64,000 bases of DNA from Kineobactrum salinum (GTDB lineage Bacteria; Pseudomonadota; Gammaproteobacteria; Pseudomonadales; Halieaceae). Positions 1 through 10,163 of the stretch are shown one piece after another. Location: the NCBI RefSeq assembly GCF_010669285.1, contig NZ_CP048711.1, positions 2,480,001-2,544,000 of the forward strand, written 5' to 3'. The position numbers and the translations under genes were made by a program. Under the pieces are notes generated by a model that searched no databases, was not told where the DNA came from, and saw nothing but the letters and a program-made list of their open reading frames with translations. Numbering within the stretch: the first letter of the stretch is position 1; the number at the start of each line of letters is the position of its first letter.

Positions 1-383
1 ATCGCGATCATGTTGTCCTCGGGTTCGATCACGTCGCCGTTGCCGGTAATGACCAGTGAGGTCTCCTTGTCCGCAACCGCGAGCAGCGCCTCCAGCTGGC
101 GCAGCGCACGTTCGGTGCGCCAGGCCTTCGCCAGCTCCACCGCCGCCCGCACCAGGTTGCCCTGGTGCTTGTCCAGTTTGCCCTCGAACAGCTCGAACAG
201 GGTAAAGGCGTCTGCGGTGCCACCGGCAAAGCCTGCCAGCACCTGATCCTTGTGCAGACGCCGGACCTTGCGGGCATTGCCCTTCATCACGGTGTTGCCC
301 ATCGATACCTGGCCATCGCCGCCGATCACGACGCTGTTGCCACGGCGCACCGAGAGGATGGTTGTTCCTCTGAATTGTTCCAC
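1..383 (-). CDS. hslV: ATP-dependent protease peptidase subunit HslV (3' part outside window)
   Basis: Peptidase subunit of the cytoplasmic HslUV (ClpQY) protease. Reading leftward from a GTG at 383-381, the protein begins [16 protein letters not shown] and continues through [34 protein letters not shown] and [13 protein letters not shown], which match HslV almost residue for residue. In this family the first Thr of the TT pair is the catalytic nucleophile, exposed after removal of the short propeptide, here MEQFRG. The GTG is preceded by AGGAG seven bases upstream, and the nearby ATG (two bases upstream, out of frame) cannot encode it. About 127 residues are present and the C-terminus lies beyond position 1. 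The order argS, ftsN, hslV is the familiar gammaproteobacterial arrangement, so hslU is expected next, outside the window. Confidence 0.93.
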   Translation of the reverse strand, partial: MEQFRGTTILSVRRGNSVVIGGDGQVSMGNTVMKGNARKVRRLHKDQVLAGFAGGTADAFTLFELFEGKLDKHQGNLVRAAVELAKAWRTERALRQLEALLAVADKETSLVITGNGDVIEPEDNMIA

Positions 384-485
384 ATCAATCTCCTGTAAAT
401 ACTGAATATGGGGCGCCGGCGACGGAATTCAAGCGCCCGCAGCCGGCTGGTACTCCTTCAATATCAGATTGAAGGGTACCAGGGG

Positions 486-671
486 GAATGGCACTTACTT
501 TAACGATTGGGAGCCTATAATCCGGGCGCCACTTCCGGAGAGTACTTTCGAGACACGCCGTAGACCCATCCATGGGGGCTCGGTTGCCGCATCCATGCGG
601 CAAACGGTCTCGAAAGTACTCTCCAGAAGTGGCGCCCTCACACCGAAGCAGACCTAAAGTAAGTGCCATTC
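486..671. repeat. Family A structured intergenic repeat, copy 1
   Basis: An element of about 186 bp bounded by perfect 17-bp terminal inverted repeats (GAATGGCACTTACTTTA at 486-502, its complement at 655-671). Inside are long imperfect arms ending in TTTCGAGAC (left) and GTCTCGAAA (right). Between them is a small hairpin, TGCCGC-ATCCAT-GCGGCA, at 585-602. It lies between the hslV start and the ftsN 3' end. Four further copies occur in the window. Short ORFs running through it are by-products of the palindrome. Confidence 0.85.
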
Positions 672-674
672 GCA

Positions 675-841
675 CTAGTACTGCAACCCGGAAATATTGA
701 AACATGAAAGCGCGTCTTCGCACCCACGGCGGCGTTGCAATCCTTGCAAAGGCAACCAGCCTTAGCGGCGGCTTGCGCCTTGCCATGGGTGCGAATCCAT
801 CACTTTCATTTTGTTCCACTAGTTCCGGGTTGCAGTACTAG
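675..841. repeat. MITE-like palindromic element with CTAGTAC termini (B1)
   Basis: Bounded by perfect 19-bp inverted repeats: 675-693 starts CTAGTACTGCAACCCGG and 823-841 is its complement. A looser inner complementarity continues through ATGAAAG/CTTTCAT and CGCACCCA/TGGGTGCG. The right end supplies the TAG stop of the ftsN-like gene (838-840). It follows family A copy 1 with a gap of three bases, so the whole 455 bp between hslV and ftsN is repeat DNA apart from about 100 bp next to hslV. The CTAG at both ends could be a 4-bp target duplication, as IS5-type elements make, but this is inference. Confidence 0.7.
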
Positions 842-1407
842 GGACGGTCGCGTTTCAACAATAGGGTGTCGATATCCTGGGCCGCGGTCAGGCCGCGGGC
901 CCTGCTCATATGGGCGTGGGTCTGGTACGGGCCCAGGTAGACCCGGAACCAGCGGCCGTTGTCGCTGGCGGTTTCTTCCACCCGCGGCTCCAGCCCCAGC
1001 AGCAGCAACTCGGCCCGGCGCCGGTCGGCGTCCTCGCGCTGACGAAAAGAGCCTGCCTGCAGCAGATAGGTTTGGCCCTGCGCGGCGGTGGTGCTGCGTG
1101 GTTGTGCCACCTCCGCCGGCTCGACATCGATCGCCAGGGTCTGTTCGGGCAGCGAGGTATAAAAGGTGAAGTCCGGTTTGGGGGCTGCCTTGGGGTCGGT
1201 GGCTGCAGCCTCATTCCCCGTCGGGCCCCGGTCCAGAGCTGCGGGCAGGGTGCCCAGGTATAGCAGCAGACTGGCGAATACGCCGCTGAACACGCCGGCG
1301 AGATACCAGCGCCAGGGGCGGCTGCGCGCTGGCGCTGTTGTCCGGCGGGCGGCCTGGGGTCGCTTGCGGGTGCCGCCGCGGCCATTCTTGGCGTAGTCGC
1401 GGGCCAT
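838..1407 (-). CDS. ftsN: FtsN-like SPOR-domain cell division protein
   Basis: Predicted inner-membrane divisome protein of 189 residues. A basic cytoplasmic N-terminus (MARDYAKNGRGGTRKR) is followed by one membrane segment near residues 33-53 (WYLAGVFSGVFASLLLYLG). A short linker leads to a C-terminal SPOR domain (YLLQAGSFRQREDADRRRAEL through WFRVYLGPY), the fold that binds denuded septal peptidoglycan. The ATG at 1407 is preferred over a 15-residue upstream extension because the extension overlaps argS. It lies one base inside the end of argS, implying translational coupling. At 189 residues it is much shorter than E. coli FtsN (319), as is common for this argS-hslV neighbour. Its stop codon falls in the terminal repeat of the adjacent palindromic element. 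Confidence 0.82.
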   Translation of the reverse strand: MARDYAKNGRGGTRKRPQAARRTTAPARSRPWRWYLAGVFSGVFASLLLYLGTLPAALDRGPTGNEAAATDPKAAPKPDFTFYTSLPEQTLAIDVEPAEVAQPRSTTAAQGQTYLLQAGSFRQREDADRRRAELLLLGLEPRVEETASDNGRWFRVYLGPYQTHAHMSRARGLTAAQDIDTLLLKRDRP

Positions 1408-1408
1408 G

Positions 1409-3097
1409 CTACATGCTGTCCGGGGCCGATACGCCGAGCAGATCCAGGCCATTGGCCACTACCTGGCGTACCGCCTGGCTCAGCCCCAGCCGCGCATCGC
1501 GCAGCGGCTGGTCGTCGACCAGCACCTTGTGGGCGTTGTACCAGCTGTGAAATTCGCCTGCCAGCTCGCGCAGATAATTGGCCACGCTGTGGGGTTCGCC
1601 CGCCGTGGCGGCGGTCGCGACCACCTCGGGGTACTGGTCCAGACGCTTGAGCAGGGCCTTTTCGTGCTCCTGGGTCAAGTGACTGAGGGCGGCGAGAGAG
1701 CGCCCGAGTTGCCAGTCCCAGCCCTGCTCCTCCAGCTTGCGCAGCACCGAGCAGGCGCGGGCGTGGGCATACTGGATGTAGTACACAGGGTTGTCATTGC
1801 TCTGCGACAGGGCCAGGTCGATGTCGAAGGTCAGCTGCGAGCTGGGAGCCCGTGCCACCAGGAAATAGCGGGTGGCGTCGCGGCCCACTTCGTCGATCAG
1901 CTCGCGCAGCGTGACATAGCTGCCGGCCCGCTTGGACAGCTTGACCTCACTGCCCTCGCGCATCACCGTGACCATCTGGTGCAGCACGTAGTCGGGCCAC
2001 CCCTCGGGGATGCCAGCTTCCAGCGCCTGCAGTCCGGCGCGCACCCGGGTGACGGTACTGTGGTGGTCGGCGCCCTGCTCGTTGATCACGCGCTCGAAGC
2101 CGCGGCGCCACTTGTTCAGGTGATAGGCAACGTCGGGCAGGAAATAGGTATAGCCGCCCTCCCTCTTGCGCATCACCCTGTCCTTGTCGTCACCGAAACT
2201 GGTGGTACGCAACCACAGGGCGCCATCCTGTTCAAAGGTGTGGCCATTGGCGACCAGCGCGTCGACGGTGGCCTCGACCTCGCCGGACTCATACAGCGAT
2301 GATTCCAGAAAGTAGTGATCGAAATGGACCGCGAACGCCTTCAGGTCCAGATCCTGCTCGCGCCGTAGCCAGGCGACCGCGAAGGCCTGTATCGCGGCGA
2401 GGTCGTCCGGGTCGCCGGCGCCGGTGACATGGCGGTCCTCGGCGTCGATGCGCTCTGCGGCGAGGTAGGCCGTGGCAACGTCACGGATATAGTCGCCCCG
2501 GTAGCCATCCTCCGGCCAGTCGGGGTCCTCCGGACCCAGGCCCCGGCAGCGGGCCTGGACTGACAGTGCCAGGTTGGTGATCTGCTGGCCGGCGTCGTTG
2601 TAATAGAATTCGCTGCTGACTGACCACCCGGTAGCGGTCAGCAGCCTGCAGATGCTGTCGCCCACGGCAGCGCCGCGACCGTGGCCGACATGCAGTGGCC
2701 CGGTGGGATTGGCGGAGACAAACTCCACCTGTACTTTGCGTCCGGCGCCGGTGTCGGAGCAGCCAAACTGGCTGCCCTGCTCCAGCACGCGCTGGACTAC
2801 CGCCAGGCTGCTATCGGCGGAGAGGAAGAAGTTGATGAAGCCCGGCCCAGCCACCTCGGCGTGGCTGACGAAACCGGCCTCCGGCAGAGCCGCACAGATC
2901 AGGCCGGCCAGTTCGCGGGGGTTCCTGCCGGCGGTCTTCGCCAGGGTCAGGGCGATATTGCTGGCCAGGTCGCCGTGGCTGGGGTCGCGGGTACGGTCGA
3001 TGGCAATTTCCGTGGCTGCAGCCGCCGCTGGCAGCTCGCCGCGGGCAGCGAGTGTCGCCAGCGCCTGCTGGATCAGCTGTGATAGTTGTTCCTTCAT
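1409..3097 (-). CDS. argS: Arginyl-tRNA synthetase
   Basis: Class I aminoacyl-tRNA synthetase charging tRNA-Arg in the cytoplasm; 562 residues, a normal ArgRS length. The N-terminal additional domain (about residues 1-115) ends in [10 protein letters not shown]. The HIGH signature appears as [15 protein letters not shown] near residues 130-145. The KMSK equivalent is KLSKRAG near residue 390, followed by the anticodon-binding helical domain and the usual carboxyl end ([12 protein letters not shown]). Its stop overlaps the ftsN-like start region, so the two are probably co-transcribed. A family A repeat lies upstream, between argS and priA. Confidence 0.97.
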   Translation of the reverse strand: MKEQLSQLIQQALATLAARGELPAAAAATEIAIDRTRDPSHGDLASNIALTLAKTAGRNPRELAGLICAALPEAGFVSHAEVAGPGFINFFLSADSSLAVVQRVLEQGSQFGCSDTGAGRKVQVEFVSANPTGPLHVGHGRGAAVGDSICRLLTATGWSVSSEFYYNDAGQQITNLALSVQARCRGLGPEDPDWPEDGYRGDYIRDVATAYLAAERIDAEDRHVTGAGDPDDLAAIQAFAVAWLRREQDLDLKAFAVHFDHYFLESSLYESGEVEATVDALVANGHTFEQDGALWLRTTSFGDDKDRVMRKREGGYTYFLPDVAYHLNKWRRGFERVINEQGADHHSTVTRVRAGLQALEAGIPEGWPDYVLHQMVTVMREGSEVKLSKRAGSYVTLRELIDEVGRDATRYFLVARAPSSQLTFDIDLALSQSNDNPVYYIQYAHARACSVLRKLEEQGWDWQLGRSLAALSHLTQEHEKALLKRLDQYPEVVATAATAGEPHSVANYLRELAGEFHSWYNAHKVLVDDQPLRDARLGLSQAVRQVVANGLDLLGVSAPDSM

Positions 3098-3257
3098 TAT
3101 CGGAGAAGATACCTGCTGTATGTCGATCGATGGTCTTGAACGGGTAGCCGGGCAAGCGCTGCATTATCGCTGTAACTGTCATTGAAGGCCAGCCCGGAGC
3201 CCGCTGGTTTGAGCGGCGCGGGCTGCTGTGGCGAAGAGATCGATAACCGGACGCTGC

Positions 3258-3460
3258 GCTAGCGTGAATGGCACTTGCTTAAGGGGCTTTGGGACTTCGT
3301 AACCCGGTCGGCATCCTGGGAGGGTGCTTTCGAGACACGCCGTATACCCATCCATGGGGGCTCGGATGCGACATCCATGTCGCATACGGTCTCGAAAGCA
3401 CCCTCCCAGGACGCCGACCTTTTATCGGAGCGAGCTTCAGCAAGTGCCATACGCGCTAAC
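3258..3460. repeat. Family A structured intergenic repeat, copy 2
   Basis: The most complete copy. Outer inverted repeats of 26 bp with four mismatches (3258-3283 and 3435-3460) share the core ATGGCACTTGCT. Long arms (about 3310-3335 and 3391-3416) are complementary and end in TTTCGAGAC/GTCTCGAAA. The inner hairpin is TGCGAC-ATCCAT-GTCGCA at 3367-3384. The right terminus overlaps the priA stop codon (3456-3458). It fills most of the gap between priA and argS, both minus strand. Confidence 0.85.
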
Positions 3461-5654
3461 CCAGGTCCAGCGGATCCACGTCGATGGACCAGCTCAGACT
3501 GTTGCTGGCGGGAAGTTGCTCCGCCGCCGCCACCAGCAACCGGGCGGCGGTGCGGGCTTCGCGATAGCCGGCCGCGGTGACCAGCAACTGGCAGCGGAAC
3601 TTGCCGGCCCGGCGCTGCAGCGGTGACGGCAGCGGGCCTATCAGGCGGCAGCCCCCGGGCAGGGAATGCTCTGTCTTTTGTCGCAGCTGACCGAGAAAGT
3701 TCTCTCCGGCGCGGGCATCCCGGCTATCGCTGCGCAGCAGCAACAGGCGGCCCCAGGGGGGCATGGCGCTGTTCTGGCGAGCAGCCAGCAGGCGTCGCGC
3801 CTGGCTGGCGTAATCTTCCCGCAGCATGGCCTGCATCGCCGGGTGATCAGGATAGTGGGTTTGCAGTAGTACCTTACCGCCCTCGCCCTCGCGGCCGGCG
3901 CGGCCGGCAACCTGGGTCAGCAGCTGGGCCATGCGTTCCTCACCGCGAAAGTCGGCACTGAACAACAGTGCGTCGGCGTCGATGACAGCGACCAGCTTGA
4001 CCCCGGGGAAATGGTGCCCCTTGGTCAGCATCTGGGTACCCAGCAGGATGCAGGGCTGGCCGCGGTGGACTTCCCGTACCAGGGTCTGCATCGCATCGCG
4101 GCCCTGCATGGAATCACTGTCGACGCGGTGGATCGGCCATTTCCCGAAGTGCTGTTGCAGCGTCTCCTCGGTCTGTTCGGTGCCCAGCCCATTGGTGAGC
4201 AGGCGCGGACTGTCGCACATCGCGCAGCGCCGGGGCAGTGCCAGGCCCGCACTGCAGTGATGACAGCGCAGCCGGCGCAGGCGCCGGTGGACCGTCATGC
4301 GCGCATCGCAGGCCTGGCACTGGGCGATCCAGCCGCAATCGTGGCACTGCAGGGTGGGGGCATAGCCGCGCCGGTTGAGAAACAGCAGTACCTGATTGCC
4401 GGCCTGCAGGCCGGCGCTGATCGCAGCGAGCAGGTCTGCGGACAGACCTCCTTGCAGTGGCGCCTTGCGTACATCGACCGCCGTGATTGCAGGCAGCTGG
4501 CCACCGCCGGCTCGCCGCGCCAGTTGATGGTGCCGGTAGCGTTCCTGCAGCGCATTGTGCAGCGACTCCAGCGATGGAGTAGCGCTGCCGAGCAGTACGG
4601 TGCAGTCCTCAAGCTGGCCGCGCTTGACTGCAATGTCCCGCGCCGAATAGCGAAACCCGTCCTGCTGCTTGTAGGAGCTGTCGTGTTCTTCGTCGACGAT
4701 GATCAGGCCGGGTGCCTGCAAAGTGGCAAATATAGCCGAGCGGGTTCCGATGACGATCCTGGCGGCTCCGGTTCTGGCTGCCTCCCAGGCCCGATAGCGT
4801 TCGCCGGCGCCCAGGCCCGAGTGCATTACCACGATGCCGGCCCCAAAACGGGACTGGAAGCGCTGCAGGGTCTGGGGCGTAAGGCCGATTTCCGGAATCA
4901 GTACCAGGGCCTGCCGGCCCTGCGCCAGGCAGTGGGCGATAAGTTGCAGGTAGACTTCGGTCTTGCCGCTGCCGGTGACGCCTTCAAGCAAATGGCAGCC
5001 GAAGTTTCCCCAGGAGTCGATAATACTGTTGAGCGCGGCGCTCTGATCGCTATTGAGCGGCAGGCCCGGCTGGCATTCGGGTTCCTCCCGCGGCGGGGCT
5101 ACGGTACAGCGCTCGGCCAGGCCTTTTCCTGCCAGCGTACGCAGAGTGGCGTTGCTGATGCCCTGTGCCTTGAACTCCTGGGCTCGCACGGCGGGAGCTG
5201 CCTGCAGCAGTGCCAGCGCCTGTGCCTGCCGCGGCGAACGCTGCAGCGCGCCTGCCGGCAGCCCCAGGCCGTGCTGGGTAAGGGTCCAGGCGGTGCAGCC
5301 CGGTGGTCGGTGTGGCTGGCCGTCCCGCAGGGTCTGGGGAAAGCCCAGGGCCACGACTTCGCCCGCTGGATGCTGGTAGTAATCCGCGGCCCAGAGACAC
5401 AGTTGCCATACTGCGCGGCCCGGCAACGGTTCGGGGTCCAGCACAGTCAGGGCCTCGCGCAGTGAGCTGGCAGGCTGCTCCGACCGGGCGGTGACTTCCA
5501 CCAGGTAGCCGCTCAGCTGCCGGCGCCCGAAGGGCACAAGGACCCGGCAGCCGGGTTGCAATTGTGCCACCGCCCGATCCGTCATCCCGGCCGGTGGCAG
5601 ATAGTCGAACAGCGAGCGCAGTGGTACAGGCAAGGCCAGGCGAAGTACAGACAT
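3456..5654 (-). CDS. priA: Primosomal replication protein N' (helicase PriA)
   Basis: Superfamily 2 3'-5' DNA helicase that reloads the replisome at stalled forks; 732 residues from the ATG at 5654. The N-terminal 3'-DNA-binding domain opens with [18 protein letters not shown]. Walker A is [16 protein letters not shown] and Walker B is [13 protein letters not shown] (DEEH box). Eight cysteines in the pattern [20 protein letters not shown] and CAMCDS form the two zinc sites. [10 protein letters not shown] is helicase motif VI. The open frame extends 26 residues further upstream, but the ATG at 5654 has AGAGG ahead of it and gives the conserved N-terminus. The adjacent rpmE is divergent. Confidence 0.96.
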   Translation of the reverse strand: MSVLRLALPVPLRSLFDYLPPAGMTDRAVAQLQPGCRVLVPFGRRQLSGYLVEVTARSEQPASSLREALTVLDPEPLPGRAVWQLCLWAADYYQHPAGEVVALGFPQTLRDGQPHRPPGCTAWTLTQHGLGLPAGALQRSPRQAQALALLQAAPAVRAQEFKAQGISNATLRTLAGKGLAERCTVAPPREEPECQPGLPLNSDQSAALNSIIDSWGNFGCHLLEGVTGSGKTEVYLQLIAHCLAQGRQALVLIPEIGLTPQTLQRFQSRFGAGIVVMHSGLGAGERYRAWEAARTGAARIVIGTRSAIFATLQAPGLIIVDEEHDSSYKQQDGFRYSARDIAVKRGQLEDCTVLLGSATPSLESLHNALQERYRHHQLARRAGGGQLPAITAVDVRKAPLQGGLSADLLAAISAGLQAGNQVLLFLNRRGYAPTLQCHDCGWIAQCQACDARMTVHRRLRRLRCHHCSAGLALPRRCAMCDSPRLLTNGLGTEQTEETLQQHFGKWPIHRVDSDSMQGRDAMQTLVREVHRGQPCILLGTQMLTKGHHFPGVKLVAVIDADALLFSADFRGEERMAQLLTQVAGRAGREGEGGKVLLQTHYPDHPAMQAMLREDYASQARRLLAARQNSAMPPWGRLLLLRSDSRDARAGENFLGQLRQKTEHSLPGGCRLIGPLPSPLQRRAGKFRCQLLVTAAGYREARTAARLLVAAAEQLPASNSLSWSIDVDPLDLG

Positions 5655-5832
5655 GGCGCCTCTCGTGGGTGTGTGGGCAGCAGAAAGTGGACATTGTAAC
5701 AAACGCGCAGTAGCGCTTGCGTCTGCTGCCACGTCTGCTAAACTTCGCGCCTATTTTTTCGCGTCATCTCCACAAGTCCGGTGCGGTGCCCGACGGGATC
5801 GGGTGGCGGCGCCTATATCCAGGAGCATCATC

Positions 5833-6054
5833 ATGAAAGCAGAAATCCATCCAAAATACGAGCTGGTCACTGCGACCTGCAGTTGTGGCAACCAGATCAA
5901 GACCCGTTCCACCGTCTGTGAAGACTTCCATATCGACGTCTGTTCCGAATGCCATCCATTTTTTACCGGCAAGCAGAAAGTGCTGGACAGCGGCGGCCGG
6001 GTGGACCGTTTCAAGAAGCGCTTCGGCGCCCGCGGCAGCAAGCGCGAAGCCTGA
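5833..6054 (+). CDS. rpmE: 50S ribosomal protein L31 (zinc form)
   Basis: Large-subunit ribosomal protein of 73 residues. The start [21 protein letters not shown] and the [13 protein letters not shown] segment are typical of L31. The cysteines of CSC and CSEC mark the zinc-binding (C+) form rather than the zinc-free paralogue induced on zinc starvation. AGGAG at 5821-5825 sits seven bases before the ATG. The longer open frame starting upstream has no L31-like sequence and is ignored. A strong intrinsic terminator follows at 6073-6110, so this is likely a single-gene unit divergent from priA. Confidence 0.97.
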   Translation: MKAEIHPKYELVTATCSCGNQIKTRSTVCEDFHIDVCSECHPFFTGKQKVLDSGGRVDRFKKRFGARGSKREA

Positions 6055-6072
6055 TCACTGGCACGTCCGCGG

Positions 6073-6110
6073 AAAACGCCGACTCCTGCCAGGATGTCGG
6101 CGTTTTTTTT
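6073..6110 (+). terminator. Rho-independent terminator of rpmE
   Basis: Eleven-base stem AAAACGCCGAC / GTCGGCGTTTT around a 12-base loop, running directly into eight T residues (6103-6110). It begins 19 bases after the rpmE stop. Confidence 0.92.
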
Positions 6111-6237
6111 GTTCTGCAAAAGTGCCCTGGGCCACAATCCCGGCCCGCGGGATTCCGAACTGTCTTGTTCCGAAGGGCGCTTTTATATATTCTCGGTGCT
6201 CTTTCCCGCAGGTGCCTCGAAAAGCAGATAAAGCCCT

Positions 6238-7496
6238 ATGACCAAGGATTTCAGACAGGAGGCGCTGGATTACCATGCCAAGCCTGTACCGGGAAAAATC
6301 AGCATAGAACTCAGCAAGTCCGCTGAGACCCAGCACGATCTCGCTCTGGCCTACAGTCCGGGCGTGGCAGAACCCTGCCGCGAGATTGCGGCTGATGGAG
6401 AGGCCGCCTATCGCTATACCGGCAAGGGCAACCTGGTGGCGGTGATCAGCAATGGCACCGCGGTGCTGGGATTGGGCAACCTGGGCTCCCTGGCCAGCAA
6501 GCCGGTTATGGAGGGCAAGGCGCTGTTGTTCAAGCGATTTGCCGGAATCAATGCGATTGATATTGAAGTCGATACCGAGGATGCGGGCAAGTTCATCGAA
6601 ACGGTTGCCCATATTGCCGGCACCTTCGGGGCATCAACCTCGAGGATATCAAGGCGCCCGAGTGCTTTGAGATCGAAGCGGAACTGGGACGCCGCTGCGC
6701 CATCCCGGTGTTCCACGATGACCAGCACGGAACCGCCATCGTGACCGCGGCGGGCATGGTCAATGCGCTGGAGATCCAGGGCAAGCGCCTGCAGGATGCC
6801 GTGATTACCTGCCTGGGGGCGGGTGCCGCCGCCATCGCCTGCATGCGCCTGCTGCTCAGCATGGGCGCTCGCCGGGAGAACATCTACATGCTGGACCGGC
6901 GCGGTGTGATCTATGCCGGACGCGAGGGCATTAACGCCTACAAGCAGGAATTTGTGAATGATACCGAGAAGCGCAGCCTCAGCGATGCGATCCGTGGCGC
7001 CGATGTGTTTATGGGGCTGTCCGGAGCGGACCTGCTGAGTGCCGACATGCTGCTGTCAATGGCTGATCGCCCGGTGGTGTTCGCCTGTTCCAATCCGGAC
7101 CCGGAAATCAGGCCGGAGCTGGCCCACAGTCTGCGTGACGATTTGATCATTGCCACCGGCCGCTCAGATTACCCCAATCAGGTAAACAATGTGCTGGGCT
7201 TCCCGTTCATCTTCCGCGGTGCGCTGGACGTGCGTGCCAGTGCGATCAACGAAGCAATGAAAATTGCCGCGGTCAGGGCGATCAGCGAGCTGGCGCGGGA
7301 GCCGGTGCCGGAGTCGGTGCTGCGCGCCTGCGGAGAAACCTCGCTCAGCTTTGGGCGCGACTATATCATTCCCAGGCCGGTGGATCCCCGGCTGCTGGAG
7401 CGCATCGCGCCGGCGGTTGCCAGGGCCGCCGTCGACAGCGGCGTTGCCCGCCTGCCCTACCCCGACAGCTACGCCCCGACTGCGCTGGCTTCCTGA
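6238..7496 (+). pseudogene. maeB: NAD(P)-dependent malic enzyme, split by a one-base frameshift
   Basis: Oxidative decarboxylation of malate to pyruvate. The first frame (6238 on) reads as malic enzyme through KISIELSKSAETQHDLALAY, SPGVAEPC, GNLGSLASKPVMEGKALLFK and IDIEVDTED. It then becomes nonsense after AGTFG. The correct continuation, [20 protein letters not shown] then [12 protein letters not shown], is in the next frame and runs to 7496 with the Rossmann motif [11 protein letters not shown]. Restoring one G in the GGGG run at 6628-6631 gives a 419-residue protein, the short form without the phosphotransacetylase domain of E. coli MaeB. The codons on both sides look otherwise intact, so this is a recent mutation or a sequence error. 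A truncated family A repeat follows. Confidence 0.88.
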
Positions 7497-7560
7497 AGCC
7501 GTCTGTACGGGTTTTGACCGTAGGTGCTGGATCGTCAGGCGGGAGGCCGACACTTCGGCC

Positions 7561-7639
7561 GCCGAGCCATCACCCGGCGTGTCTCGAAAGCATCCTCTCA
7601 GGATGTCGACCGGGCTACGAAGTCCAAAAACAAGTGCCA
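7561..7639. repeat. Family A structured intergenic repeat, truncated copy 3
   Basis: Only one arm remains. In reverse orientation it reads from the terminal TGGCACTTG core through GGACTTCGTAGCCCGGTCGA and TCCTGAGAGG to TTTCGAGACACGCCGG and GGCTCGG, matching the left halves of copies 2 and 4. The right arm and the ATCCAT hairpin are missing. It lies between the convergent ends of the malic enzyme and mrcA. Confidence 0.75.
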
Positions 7640-7644
7640 CTCGA

Positions 7645-10077
7645 TCAGAAGATATCCTTGATCAGGTCGTCGGTGGTCTTGCCGCCGGCGCCCGGTCTGT
7701 CATCCGGCCCGCCCTGCACGGGCACCAGCTCTTCGCGAAAGTACTCGAATATCGCGTTGCTCTGACCGGGCGAGGCGAGCAGACCGGTAACCGGATCGAT
7801 GCGTACGTGAACGACTCCGGGAGGTAGCGGACGCTCCATATCGGGGCTCTCGGCGAGGGCCTCGCGCATGTAGTCAATCCAGATCGGCAGTGCCGCCGTG
7901 CCGCCGAACTCACGCCGCCCCAGCGGCGTGTAATTGTCGAAGCCGACCCAGGCTGTGGTGACAACATCGCGATTGTAGCCGGAAAACCAGGCATCCATGG
8001 GGCCGTTGGTGGTACCGGTTTTACCCGCCAGATCATCCCTGCCGAGGGTCAGCGCCCGTCGCCCGGTACCGCGCTTCACCACATCCTGCAAAATGCTGTT
8101 GATAATAAAGTTGACCCGTTCTTCCATGACCCGCTCTGCCGGAATTGTGGTGGCTGTACCGGCGAGAATATCTTCCATCCGCAGTTCATCTTCGCCGGCA
8201 TCCGTGGCCGGGGTTTCATTGCAACCGCGGCATACTGTTGCGGGCGTCGCCTGATAGACGGTCTCGCCCTCGACATCATCCACCCGTTCAATCAGAAAGG
8301 GCTGCACCGCGAAGCCGCCATTGGCCAGTATCGCATAGGCCGTGGCCAGTTCCAGCGGGGTCATGACCTGGGTCCCCAGTGCCAGCGACAGATCGTTCGG
8401 ATACTCGCTGGTGTCGAAACCGAGCCCATCGATATAGCTGATCAGGCGTTTTACCCCCAGTTGTTGCAGCAGGCGGATGGAGACCAGGTTGCGGGACTTG
8501 GTCAGCGCCCAGCGCAGGCGCGTTGGTCCGTGAAACTGGCCGCCGTCATTCTCCGGCCGCCAGATGTCTTCCAGGGTGTTGTCTTCCAGCACTACCGGCG
8601 CATCATTGATAATGCTGGCAGCGGTAAAGCCGGCATCGAGGGCCGCACTGTAGACAAAGGGTTTGAAGCTCGAGCCTGGCTGACGCCGGGCCTGGGTGGC
8701 GCGGTTGAATTTGCTGTTTTCGAAGCCCATGCCGCCGACGATGCTGACGATGGCGCCATTGTCGGGGTTCAGCGAAACCAGCGCCGCCTGGGCAGCAGGC
8801 ACCTGGGTCAGTTGCCAGCTGCCGTCGGCATTGGCCTGGATACGGATCAGGTCACCCTCGTCGACCACATCGGAGGGGGCCTGGGGTGCCCGCCCCATCG
8901 CATTCTCGGACAGATAGGGGCTGGCCTGACGCAGGCCATTTTCCCACTCCAGCACTGCATCGCTGCCGTCGCGCAGCAGGATGTCCACCGCGGTCTCACG
9001 GATTCGCGTGACGATCGCCGGTTCCATCCCGGCCACTACCGGCGTTTCTGCTACGGCGGCCTGCCACAGTTCCCGCTGCGCTGTTGCGGTCGTCTCTGCC
9101 TCTGGTGGCAACTGCCGCTCTGGGCCGCGATAGCCGTGACGCCGGTCATAGGTGGCAAGGCCGGCTATTACGGTTTGCTGGGCCAGCTGCTGTAATTCGC
9201 TGCTGATGGTGGTATGGACCTGGTAGCCATCGGTATAGGCCGCCATGCCGTACCGGTCCAGCATCTGCTGACGCGCCATCTCGGCTGCATAGTGGGCGGC
9301 AAAGCTCAACCGGGCGCCGTGATGACTGGCGCTCACCGGCGCGGCAGAGGCCTGGGCCCAGGCCTGCTGGTCGATATAGCCCAGATCCAGCATCCGTCCC
9401 AGTATCCAGTTGCGACGCTCCTTGCCCGGCTGCGGCCCGGTAATCGGGTTGCTGCGGGAGGGCGCCTTGGGTATGCCGGCCAGCATTGCATGCTGGGCCA
9501 GGCTCAGTTCGGTTATGCTCTTGCCATAGTAGACCTGGGCAGCGGCTTCGAAGCCGTAGGCACGGTGGCCCAGGAACACGCGGTTGAAATACAGTTCGAA
9601 GATTTCTTCCTTGCTCAGCTCCCGCTCGATCTGGATCGCCAGCAGAATCTCGTTGAACTTGCGCATGAACGTGCGCTCGAGACTGAGAAAGTAGTTGCGG
9701 GCAACCTGCATGGTCAGGGTACTGCCGCCGGAACCCTTGGCGCCGGTCAGGACAAGTTCCGACACTGCCCGCATCAGGCCCGCTATATCCACCCCGCTGT
9801 GGCGAAAAAACCCGTCGTCTTCGGCAGCGAGCAGCGCCTGGATGAACTGCGGTGGAATATCGGCGAACAGCATCGGCGTCCGCTTCTGCTCGCCGAACTG
9901 GCCGATCAGGTCCCCGTCCCGGGTATACACCTGCATCGGGGTCTGCAGTTTCACATCGCGGAGGGTCTGCACATCGGGCAGGCCGGGACTGAGGAACAGA
10001 AAGACCCCGGCCAGAAGCCAGGTGAGGGCCAGAATGCCAAGCAGGGAGAGGCGCGACAAATACCTGAGGAAACTCAT
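7645..10077 (-). CDS. mrcA: Penicillin-binding protein 1A (bifunctional transglycosylase/transpeptidase)
   Basis: Class A PBP that polymerises and cross-links peptidoglycan; 810 residues. An N-terminal membrane anchor (LLGILALTWLLAGVFLFLS) precedes the glycosyltransferase-51 domain, with the catalytic EDDGFFRHSGVD motif, GGSTLTMQVARNYFL and a LAGIPKAPS segment. A middle OB-like region is followed by the transpeptidase domain with SSFK (QPGSSFKPFVYS), SRN (KSRNLVSIRL) and KTGTTNGPMDAWF. All three active-site boxes are intact. It is divergent from pilM, the usual ponA/pilM arrangement in gammaproteobacteria. Confidence 0.96.
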   Translation of the reverse strand: MSFLRYLSRLSLLGILALTWLLAGVFLFLSPGLPDVQTLRDVKLQTPMQVYTRDGDLIGQFGEQKRTPMLFADIPPQFIQALLAAEDDGFFRHSGVDIAGLMRAVSELVLTGAKGSGGSTLTMQVARNYFLSLERTFMRKFNEILLAIQIERELSKEEIFELYFNRVFLGHRAYGFEAAAQVYYGKSITELSLAQHAMLAGIPKAPSRSNPITGPQPGKERRNWILGRMLDLGYIDQQAWAQASAAPVSASHHGARLSFAAHYAAEMARQQMLDRYGMAAYTDGYQVHTTISSELQQLAQQTVIAGLATYDRRHGYRGPERQLPPEAETTATAQRELWQAAVAETPVVAGMEPAIVTRIRETAVDILLRDGSDAVLEWENGLRQASPYLSENAMGRAPQAPSDVVDEGDLIRIQANADGSWQLTQVPAAQAALVSLNPDNGAIVSIVGGMGFENSKFNRATQARRQPGSSFKPFVYSAALDAGFTAASIINDAPVVLEDNTLEDIWRPENDGGQFHGPTRLRWALTKSRNLVSIRLLQQLGVKRLISYIDGLGFDTSEYPNDLSLALGTQVMTPLELATAYAILANGGFAVQPFLIERVDDVEGETVYQATPATVCRGCNETPATDAGEDELRMEDILAGTATTIPAERVMEERVNFIINSILQDVVKRGTGRRALTLGRDDLAGKTGTTNGPMDAWFSGYNRDVVTTAWVGFDNYTPLGRREFGGTAALPIWIDYMREALAESPDMERPLPPGVVHVRIDPVTGLLASPGQSNAIFEYFREELVPVQGGPDDRPGAGGKTTDDLIKDIF

Positions 10078-10163
10078 TTATTCCTTTACAAAGCAGTGAC
10101 TTGTATTACTGTACACAGAGAGCGTGTCGGTGTCCTTCGGTAATTATAAGCTTATTTTCGCTT

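Noticed and set aside
469-657. Small ORFs of 60-100 residues inside family A repeats
   Set aside because: They arise from the palindromic arms, recur in both orientations and have no ribosome-binding site.
6600-6744. Programmed ribosomal frameshift in the malic enzyme
   Set aside because: No slippery heptamer plus pseudoknot is apparent, and malic enzymes are not known to use recoding; an indel in the G-run is simpler.
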